Origin: Litorilituus sediminis | GTDB taxonomy: Bacteria; Pseudomonadota; Gammaproteobacteria; Enterobacterales; Alteromonadaceae | DNA length: 64,000 bases | Assembly: GCF_004295665.1 (NCBI RefSeq) | Contig: NZ_CP034759.1 | Coordinates: forward strand, 1,240,001-1,304,000 | Reading direction: 5' to 3' | Position numbers and translations under genes: made by a program | Notes under the pieces: model-generated | Told to the model about the DNA's origin: nothing | The model's input: only the letters and a program-made list of their open reading frames with translations | Databases searched by the model: none | Shown: in pieces, positions 17,718 through 23,671 of the stretch | Numbering within the stretch: position 1 is the first letter of the stretch | Layout: each line of letters begins with the position of its first letter

Positions 17718-18641
17718 TTATATCTTTAACCACTTCTTCACCGCAGTGGCTAATTCATCAGGGTGAAACTTAGGGATAAAATCTTCAGCGCCAACCTTTT
17801 CAACCATGGCATTATTAAATACGCCACTTAATGACGTATGCAAAATAATGGGCATTTTTGCCATACGGTCATTTCCCTTCACTTCAGCTGTTAAGGTATA
17901 ACCATCCATTTCTGGCATTTCAATATCAGATATCATTAAGGCAACTTTCTCTGTGATACTGTTTTCACAGGTGGCTTCAATGGCCAGTAGTTGATCTAAT
18001 GCATCTTGGCCATTTTTCGCCAATATCATATTAATGCCAAGGGGCTCTAATGCTCTTTTTACTTGATTACGAGCTACGGTTGAATCATCAGCAATCATAA
18101 CCAATTTGTCGCCTAAATCATCACCCACAGACGTATCAGCAACCTCTTCACTGAGCTCAGTTGACACAGGGTTAATTTCATTGAGTATTTTCTCAACATC
18201 TAAGATAGATACCATTTCATTATCAATCTCAGTGACGGCAGTTAAATAGCTCGACTTACCTGCACCTTCAGGTGGCGGCATAATGTCTTTCCAGCTTAAG
18301 GTAACAATGCGCTCAACTCCAGCCACAAGGAAACCTTGCACACTGCGGTTATATTCGGCAATGATAATAAAGCTTTCACTTGTTTGCGTGATAGATGGCC
18401 CACCAGTTGCTTTACTTAAATCGATAACTGAAATAGTTTGTCCACGAATGTGGGCAACACCTTTAATATAAGCATCTTGCTTTGGTAAGGATGTCAATGG
18501 CGGGCATTGTAAAACTTCCCTTACCTTAAAAACATTAATGCCAAAACGTTGCCTGCCAACAAGTTTGAAAAGTAATAACTCCAGCCTATTCTCACCAACT
18601 AATTGGGTTCGTTGGTTAACTGAATCTAGTATGCCTGCCAT
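17718..18641 (-). CDS. cheV: Chemotaxis coupling/response protein CheV
   Basis: A 307-residue fusion of an N-terminal CheW domain (about 15-165; FGINVFKVREVLQCPPLTSL and VAHIRGQTISVIDL) and a C-terminal receiver domain (about 185-305). The receiver has the acidic pair in MIADDST, the phosphorylatable Asp in MISDIEMPEMDGYTL and a conserved Lys in IPKFHP. It couples receptors to CheA and is phosphorylated by it. GAGG lies 5 nt before the ATG. It diverges from flgA across a 188-bp region that holds an inverted repeat. Confidence 0.96.
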   Translation of the reverse strand: MAGILDSVNQRTQLVGENRLELLLFKLVGRQRFGINVFKVREVLQCPPLTSLPKQDAYIKGVAHIRGQTISVIDLSKATGGPSITQTSESFIIIAEYNRSVQGFLVAGVERIVTLSWKDIMPPPEGAGKSSYLTAVTEIDNEMVSILDVEKILNEINPVSTELSEEVADTSVGDDLGDKLVMIADDSTVARNQVKRALEPLGINMILAKNGQDALDQLLAIEATCENSITEKVALMISDIEMPEMDGYTLTAEVKGNDRMAKMPIILHTSLSGVFNNAMVEKVGAEDFIPKFHPDELATAVKKWLKI

Positions 18642-18699
18642 AAAAACCTCATTAAGAAATATACTAATTAAGTTAATTGATACCTATATAACGTCATAA

Positions 18700-18714
18700 G
18701 GGCACATTTCTTGA
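18700..18714 (+). promoter_or_regulatory. Weak candidate sigma-54 site upstream of flgA
   Basis: GGGCACATTTCTTGA: the -24 GG and TTG are spaced correctly, but the -12 GC is GA. It lies about 115 bp before flgA. Low confidence. Confidence 0.25.
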
Positions 18715-18736
18715 AAGTAATCTAATAAATATTATT

Positions 18737-18758
18737 AAGTGTCTAATATTTGACACTT
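18737..18758. promoter_or_regulatory. Perfect inverted repeat between cheV and flgA
   Basis: AAGTGTC and GACACTT are perfect 7-bp arms with an 8-bp AT-rich centre. The site sits in the divergent promoter region and has the shape of a dimeric regulator operator. No known regulator can be assigned. Confidence 0.45.
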
Positions 18759-18829
18759 GATTAAACACTGTTGACTAAATTAAGCATAGACGACTATTTG
18801 TATTTACCTAAAGACTAACAACAAAATTT

Positions 18830-19522
18830 ATGAATTATATAAGAGTTTTTTCATCCTTTTTGATAGTAATGCTGTTCATGTCATATAACTGCGCCGCTGT
18901 TGAGTATGATCGTGACTTCATCCAAAGCCTAGTAAAAAAATACTTACAGGAGCAGATATCACCACCTGCTAATGGCAAAATAGCCATAAAAGTCGCCACC
19001 ATAGACCCTAGAGTTACCATCAAGCCGTGTCAAACTCCATTGCAAGTAAATATACCTGAAAAATACTCGGGTAGAAACGTAAATGTGAAAATAAGTTGTT
19101 CTGATTCAACACCCTGGAAACTTTTTCTCCCTGCAAAAATTATGACGACCCTGCCAGTTTTAATTGCCAGTAAAAATATTACTAAAGGCAGTGTTTTAAC
19201 AACAGATAATACAAAAGTGGCATTTATTGATAGTAAGAAGATTCGAGGTGAGCGATTAACGGATCAAAGCACTGTTCTAGGCGCAAAAGCTGAAAGGCGA
19301 ATAGGTAAAGGTCGAGCCATCAGTAAACGTAGTATCTGTATCGTATGTAAAGGAGATATAGTAACCATTACCGCTAAAGCGGATAACTTACATATTAAAA
19401 CTCAAGGGGTTGCTATTAGCTCAGGTAATATTAATGATCAAATTCGTGTCAAAAATAGCAGCTCTGGCAAGGTAATTAACCCCAAAGTAAAGGCTATGAA
19501 CCAGGTAATAATTAATCTATAA
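18830..19522 (+). CDS. flgA: Flagellar P-ring chaperone FlgA
   Basis: A 230-residue periplasmic protein with a signal peptide (hydrophobic 5-20, cleavage near CAA-VEYD). The C-terminal SAF-like region has ITKGSVLTTDNTKVAFIDSK, GRAISKRSI and a final beta domain (VKAMNQVIINL). It assists FlgI polymerisation into the P ring. It is the first gene of flgA-flgM-flgN on the plus strand, but flgM has its own promoter in the 85-bp gap. Moderately divergent in sequence, as is usual for FlgA. Confidence 0.92.
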   Translation: MNYIRVFSSFLIVMLFMSYNCAAVEYDRDFIQSLVKKYLQEQISPPANGKIAIKVATIDPRVTIKPCQTPLQVNIPEKYSGRNVNVKISCSDSTPWKLFLPAKIMTTLPVLIASKNITKGSVLTTDNTKVAFIDSKKIRGERLTDQSTVLGAKAERRIGKGRAISKRSICIVCKGDIVTITAKADNLHIKTQGVAISSGNINDQIRVKNSSSGKVINPKVKAMNQVIINL

Positions 19523-19528
19523 TTTTAT

Positions 19529-19555
19529 TAAAGTTATCTTAAGCTTTGCCGATAA
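19529..19555 (+). promoter_or_regulatory. Consensus sigma-28 promoter of flgM
   Basis: TAAA, 15 nt, GCCGATAA: a full match to the FliA consensus, about 50 bp before the flgM ATG. FliA thereby drives its own anti-sigma factor. Confidence 0.92.
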
Positions 19556-19607
19556 CAAGTACATAGAATTATCAGAATTTTAAAATTAATTCCCTTAGGG
19601 TGTTATT

Positions 19608-19916
19608 ATGGCTATAAATATCAATAACTTGAACAATCAAAGTCAAGTCCAGCAAAAGCAGCAAACACAGGTTAAGCAGCAATCAAGTCAAACTGCGGTA
19701 AATACCAACCAAACGAAAGCGGCAAGCCAGGACTCTGTTTCTATCACGCCACAAGCGAAACAGTTACATGAATTGCAAAAAAAGGCGGCTGATGCGCCTG
19801 TTGTCAATCAAAAGAAAATTGATGAACTAAAAAAAGCTATCTCTGCCGGTGACTACAAAGTAAACCCTGAAAAATTAGCCGCGAGCATTGCTAACTTTGA
19901 ATTTAAGTTAGTGTAA
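19608..19916 (+). CDS. flgM: Anti-sigma-28 factor FlgM
   Basis: A 102-residue protein. The N-terminal half is Gln/Ser/Asn-rich and probably disordered. The C-terminal half carries the FlgM helices, with DSVSITPQAKQL, KKIDELKKAISAGDYKVNPE and KLAASI. FlgM holds FliA (sigma-28) inactive until the hook is complete and is then exported. TAGGGTG lies upstream of the ATG as ribosome binding site. A perfect sigma-28 promoter precedes it, and a long hairpin lies between it and flgN. Confidence 0.95.
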   Translation: MAININNLNNQSQVQQKQQTQVKQQSSQTAVNTNQTKAASQDSVSITPQAKQLHELQKKAADAPVVNQKKIDELKKAISAGDYKVNPEKLAASIANFEFKLV

Positions 19917-19926
19917 AAAGTTTATT

Positions 19927-19964
19927 AAAGCTTTATTGATGCAGCAAAGCATTGATAAAGCTTT
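19927..19964 (+). other. Stem-loop between flgM and flgN
   Basis: AAAGCTTTATTGATGC and GCATTGATAAAGCTTT pair over 16 bp in RNA with two G-U pairs and a 6-nt loop. The following T-rich stretch is not continuous. It could be an attenuator or an mRNA 3'-end stabiliser. Confidence 0.55.
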
Positions 19965-20029
19965 ATTTAGTTTATCTTCTAACGACACCTTGCTAAACTT
20001 AATTCAATAGTAAATTGAAGGTAAACGGT

Positions 20030-20461
20030 ATGTCTCAAGCTCTCACTCCTCAACAACTACTGGCACAACAACTTGAGCAATTAAAAACGCTTGAGACCCT
20101 TATTGCTCAAGAAAAATCAATATTGCAGCAACACGATCCTGACGCACTAATTAAAGTGAGCCAAGAAAAGAACCAATTACTTTTAGCTATTGAAGCACTT
20201 GATAAAAGAATAGCTTTAGATCAGCCATTCGCCCAAGAAAAAGCAGCCGGCAAATTAACTGCTGAACTTGAAGAAATCACAAAGTTATTAGAACATTGCC
20301 AAAAGCAAAATGCCATTAATGGCAGCATTATTCAACAATCGCAACTTGCTGTAGAGCGCATGAAAACATCACTGCTAGAAAACCATAACAAATCAACGAT
20401 TACTTACGATAACAAAGGTAAAAAAAGTGGTGGCTTAAGTAGTATTGGCCTAAAAGCATAG
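20030..20461 (+). CDS. flgN: Flagellar export chaperone FlgN
   Basis: A 143-residue, all-helical, Gln/Leu/Glu-rich protein of the FlgN family, the cytoplasmic chaperone for FlgK and FlgL. The ATG at 20030 is chosen because GAAGG lies 8 nt upstream; a TTG-initiated frame five codons earlier would include that Shine-Dalgarno in its coding part. Identification rests on position after flgM and on the helical pattern (QLEQLKTLETLIAQEKSILQ), since FlgN proteins are poorly conserved. Confidence 0.88.
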   Translation: MSQALTPQQLLAQQLEQLKTLETLIAQEKSILQQHDPDALIKVSQEKNQLLLAIEALDKRIALDQPFAQEKAAGKLTAELEEITKLLEHCQKQNAINGSIIQQSQLAVERMKTSLLENHNKSTITYDNKGKKSGGLSSIGLKA

Positions 20462-20535
20462 AAGGCTTTATATATAAAACTCCCCTATTTAGTAGTGGAA
20501 AAGTATCAACCTTATTTAGGATGGGTCAACCCAAC

Positions 20536-20567
20536 AAAAAAGAGCATATTTTCATATGCTCTTTTTT
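20536..20567. terminator. Bidirectional terminator between flgN and flgP
   Basis: A 14-bp perfect stem with AAAAAAGAGCATAT and its complement and a 4-nt loop. A/T runs on both sides serve the convergent flgN (+) and flgP (-). Confidence 0.85.
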
Positions 20568-20623
20568 ATTGGCCTTGCATTAAGTTTGTTCTGATCTTGT
20601 CTGAATTAATTCAACCAATTCAA

Positions 20624-21091
20624 CTAATAGTAAGTCACTTCTTTGATTTCTTTTTTACTCTGACTTACTTGGTAAATCTCATAGACCTCAGCAAAGTCTA
20701 AGGATAGCTCTGTGGTATAGGTATCACCAACGGGGTAACTTTTTACCACTTTTGCTCCTCTAATAATACCGTTTACAGAGGCAGACAATTGATCATTATT
20801 AATAAGTAAATCAGCCATGGTCGTTTTACCATGAACCTGTTGTCCATAAACTTGCTCTGCTAGCTCCGCATAAGCTGCTATTTTTGACGCCTTAATTGCC
20901 ATTAACATGCGCTGTGTTTCATGCTCAGACTTTTGTAAACTAATTGGCGCGTAACCTATACCTTGCAATACAGGAAAGCTCTCTGGTTTCACTGTTTGCC
21001 ACTCTATGTGCTTATCATACACGGTAGAGCAACCTACATTTAGCAGAAACAAAAACGTTACTAAGGCGATCTTACTTGCTACTCTCATCAT
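20624..21091 (-). CDS. flgP: Flagellar outer-membrane lipoprotein FlgP
   Basis: About 155 residues with a lipoprotein signal (LFLLNVGC) and a LPP20-type domain (LMAIKASKIAAYAELAEQVY then GQQVHGKTTM). In Vibrio cholerae FlgP is an outer-membrane lipoprotein needed for motility and is associated with the basal body. Three consecutive ATG codons (21094, 21091, 21088) follow GAGG; the second or third has the better spacing. It lies just downstream of flgO. Confidence 0.9.
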   Translation of the reverse strand: MMRVASKIALVTFLFLLNVGCSTVYDKHIEWQTVKPESFPVLQGIGYAPISLQKSEHETQRMLMAIKASKIAAYAELAEQVYGQQVHGKTTMADLLINNDQLSASVNGIIRGAKVVKSYPVGDTYTTELSLDFAEVYEIYQVSQSKKEIKEVTYY

Positions 21092-21123
21092 CATAACCTC
21101 ACACAAATCACGTAACAGCAACA

Positions 21124-21768
21124 CTAGTTTTGAATGCTTACAGCACGCTCATCATCAACTAGCATAGCGCTTGAACGAATTAGCATGCCATCTTTCATTT
21201 GTACATTCTCGTTCGGATTTAACTTATCACCTAACACCCAATGAGGAATAAACGACTGAGCTGTAGCGACAACAACTTTTGACTGAATACCTATCATACG
21301 CGCATTTACAATAATGCCATTTTCTTGTTCTATCATGGTACCGGCAACAATATAGTCAATTATCTGACGTTCAGGCAGCTCTTTCCAATCGCGACTAAAA
21401 ACATAATCACCTTCTTTAGTAACACGTATATGACCTGTTGTTTTAAAATCTATCACCACTAAACCATGACGCTGCAGCTCATGAACAAAGCTCTCTGCCA
21501 GCTGATTACCTAGCCAGTTGGTTGTTTCTAAATCATCTAATTCAACAAATGAGGCAACAGCGACAGGCGTTTTTGCCGTAACAAAGCTACTACTTTCAAG
21601 CATTTGATAAGCAAGCCCTTTTACCACATCATTGATAGCATGCTTTGGTAAGTTGTAGCTATCAATCTCACCTTTATCTACTTGAGTTGACTGATAAAAG
21701 TCTCGTTCGCCAGTAGCTTCACAAGCTACTAAAGCGGGTATCATCAATGGTAAAAGCCACTTTTTCAT
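21124..21768 (-). CDS. flgO: Flagellar outer-membrane lipoprotein FlgO
   Basis: About 214 residues. The signal peptide ends in PALVAC, giving a lipidated Cys near residue 16 of the protein started at 21768. The FlgO domain follows, with PVAVASFVELDDLETTNWLG and QLAESFVHELQRHGLVVIDF. The start at 21768 has GAGGGGAA 4 nt upstream; the more distal in-frame start would place 14 polar residues before the signal peptide. It works with FlgP and FlgT in the outer part of the polar basal body and forms an operon with flgP. Confidence 0.92.
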   Translation of the reverse strand: MKKWLLPLMIPALVACEATGERDFYQSTQVDKGEIDSYNLPKHAINDVVKGLAYQMLESSSFVTAKTPVAVASFVELDDLETTNWLGNQLAESFVHELQRHGLVVIDFKTTGHIRVTKEGDYVFSRDWKELPERQIIDYIVAGTMIEQENGIIVNARMIGIQSKVVVATAQSFIPHWVLGDKLNPNENVQMKDGMLIRSSAMLVDDERAVSIQN

Positions 21769-21852
21769 GGTATTCCCCTCTACAATGCCGCAAGATAAAA
21801 TCAAGCGCATAAAGCTGTCATTAATTCACTCAGTGCAGTACTAAGTATTTCT

Positions 21853-21868
21853 TGGCAAATACAATGCA
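21853..21868 (+). promoter_or_regulatory. Candidate sigma-54 promoter for flgT
   Basis: TGGCAAATACAATGCA has -24 GG and -12 GC 10 nt apart, about 130 bp before flgT. Its last four bases are shared with the opposite site for flgO. Confidence 0.55.
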
Positions 21869-21880
21869 TTATTCAAGCCA
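21865..21880 (-). promoter_or_regulatory. Candidate sigma-54 promoter for flgO-flgP
   Basis: Minus strand TGGCTTGAATAATGCA, again with exact GG-N10-GC, about 97 bp before flgO. It overlaps the flgT site at the palindrome TGCA (21865-21868). Confidence 0.55.
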
Positions 21881-21997
21881 AAAAAACTAAAAGTGCAAAC
21901 TTTTCCCTCTTTGGCAAAGATAACCGCAAATTCAGGCATAGTATATGCATTTAACTCAAACAATATTAAATAATGACGCACGGTAAGTTTATTCAGT

Positions 21998-23200
21998 ATG
22001 GCTAACAATTGCTTTAACACATTAATAAAGTGGCAGAACAAAATATCCATCATCATTTGTCTATTAGTCACCACTAGTTTTTCTGCTAGCGCGCAATGGT
22101 ATGAAACCCAAGGTCATGCGAGAACAGATACGAATAACCTAGAGGTAGCACGCACTAAGGCTATGGAAAACGCCCTAAAAAAAGCCCTATTAGTTGCCGG
22201 TGCTGATGTTTCCAGTGTACAAAGGGTGGTTAATGGCTTACTCACCCAAGATAAAATTGATATACGAGCAACGGGTAGTGTTAATGCCGTTGAAATTGTC
22301 AATGAAACCCATAGCGATAACTTGATATCTGTCACCATTAGAGCAGACATTTTCCCGCAAGAAAAGCAGTGTTTTGCCGTTAATTTTAAAAAATCAGTTC
22401 TACTGACGAAAAGCAAGGTTAAACACAGGCAACAAGCCAATATAGGGCAAATTTATGCCATAGATAAAGCAGTAATCAACAGGCTAAGCAAGCAACTAAG
22501 TAAGCAAAGCAATTACACCAGTAATATAAATGCTGTTAATAATACGACAGAGTTTTCTCGTTTAAATAACAATCTAGATCACGACAAAATTACCGAACTT
22601 GCGCGTACACTAGGCTACAGCACCAATAGCCAATATGTTATTTTTAGTGAAATTAATGATATTTCTTTTGAAGAACAAAGAACAAACAGTTGGAAAATTT
22701 GGCAACAAGGAGTGTACCCACGTAACTTTGCTCTCGATATTTATCTTTATAATGGCATCAGTGGTGAACTACATTGGCATCAGCAATACCAAGATACTAA
22801 ACCTTGGACTTTCAGCAAACGAAAAGCAGTTGACGTTAACGGTACTGCCTTTTGGCAAAGTGAGTATGGCGCTATGATCGATAAACTGCTTAATCAAGTG
22901 GTATCAGACATTGATGAAACTATTATGTGTGAGCCAAGCCGAGGAAAAATTCTAAGAGTAGATGGTAATCAAATTATCTTTAACTTAGGAAGAAACAATG
23001 GCGTAAAAGTTGGCGATGAGTTTACCTTGTTAAGACTTAAGCATTTCACTGATAATACCGGCAGTTTATATACCGGCTATACGGTTAGCCCGCACAAAGT
23101 GAAAGTGACACAATTAACACGAGAGACCGCTGTTGCTGCCAGTGCTGACAATAGTTTATTTAACAATATACAAATTGAAGATTTAGTGGTTAGGTATTAA
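21998..23200 (+). CDS. flgT: Polar flagellar H-ring protein FlgT
   Basis: A 400-residue periplasmic protein with a signal peptide (hydrophobic about 17-32, cleavage near ASA-QWYE). The N-terminal domain has QWYETQGHARTDTNNLEVAR then TKAMENALKKALLVAGADVS, and the C-terminal domain (from about 320) has SRGKILRVDGNQIIFNLGRN and GVKVGDEFTLLR. FlgT forms the H ring, which surrounds the LP ring in sodium-driven polar flagella of Vibrio and relatives and helps recruit stator parts. It diverges from flgO-flgP. No terminator lies between it and the tRNA gene 52 bp downstream. Confidence 0.94.
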   Translation: MANNCFNTLIKWQNKISIIICLLVTTSFSASAQWYETQGHARTDTNNLEVARTKAMENALKKALLVAGADVSSVQRVVNGLLTQDKIDIRATGSVNAVEIVNETHSDNLISVTIRADIFPQEKQCFAVNFKKSVLLTKSKVKHRQQANIGQIYAIDKAVINRLSKQLSKQSNYTSNINAVNNTTEFSRLNNNLDHDKITELARTLGYSTNSQYVIFSEINDISFEEQRTNSWKIWQQGVYPRNFALDIYLYNGISGELHWHQQYQDTKPWTFSKRKAVDVNGTAFWQSEYGAMIDKLLNQVVSDIDETIMCEPSRGKILRVDGNQIIFNLGRNNGVKVGDEFTLLRLKHFTDNTGSLYTGYTVSPHKVKVTQLTRETAVAASADNSLFNNIQIEDLVVRY

Positions 23201-23252
23201 AAATATCATTGTAAACTAGTTACTTACCATGATAAATTGCCAATAATGCAAC

Positions 23253-23328
23253 GTCCTCATAGTTTAACTGGATAAAACTGCGGCCTCCTAAGCCGCTGCT
23301 CCAGGTTCGAGTCCTGGTGGGGACGCCA
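23253..23328 (+). tRNA. tRNA-Arg (anticodon CCT)
   Basis: A 76-nt cloverleaf including encoded CCA. Acceptor GTCCTCA pairs with TGGGGAC (one G-T). The anticodon stem GCGGC / GCCGC encloses loop CTCCTAA with anticodon CCT at 23287-23289, reading AGG. The T arm has GGTTCGAGTCC. It follows flgT in the same direction. Confidence 0.97.
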
Positions 23329-23352
23329 CTTTTAAGCCGCTAAAAAGAAAAA

Positions 23353-23380
23353 AGCCCATCACTTATCATAGTGATGGGCT
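23353..23380. terminator. Bidirectional terminator between tRNA-Arg and the small ORF
   Basis: A perfect 10-bp stem AGCCCATCAC / GTGATGGGCT with an 8-nt loop, preceded by an A run and followed by TTTAAATTT. Confidence 0.8.
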
Positions 23381-23403
23381 TTAAATTTATGAGTAAAGTG
23401 TAT

Positions 23404-23544
23404 TTACTCTTGTTCTGTTTGCGTTATTTCTACGTCCATGTCATCGGCTACAGAGGTATTACTTAATATCGCCGAAATGGCCATAATAAGTACAGCAAAT
23501 ATAACTGTAGTCAGCTTAAATCCTCGTGAAGATGACTTATTCAT
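23404..23544 (-). CDS. Small predicted membrane protein (46 residues), unknown
   Basis: A 46-codon frame on the minus strand: MNKSSSRGFKLTTVIFAVLI, then a hydrophobic stretch to about residue 28 and a strongly acidic tail with DDMDVEITQTEQE. The shape is a basic N-terminus, one membrane-spanning or signal segment (about 10-30) and a negative outer tail. AGGT lies before the ATG and a bidirectional terminator directly follows the stop, which supports a real gene. No family is recognised. It lies between tRNA-Arg and the kinase-like gene. Confidence 0.55.
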   Translation of the reverse strand: MNKSSSRGFKLTTVIFAVLIMAISAILSNTSVADDMDVEITQTEQE

Positions 23545-23671
23545 TTTATTACCTATCTAGCTGCTGTCATTTATTATTAATTCACTGTATAACAGCCAGT
23601 CAAAAATCTATCTGATTTTAAAATTGATTTCAACTGTTTAGCTAAGAAATGTTTAAATTTTATCCATGCCA

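Noticed and set aside
21841..22074. A 77-codon minus-strand frame overlapping the start of flgT
   Set aside because: It overlaps the flgT signal peptide and the divergent promoter region; better explained as chance.
23253..23328. tRNA-Arg as an integration (att) site
   Set aside because: No second copy of the tRNA 3' end and no integrase gene lie in the window.
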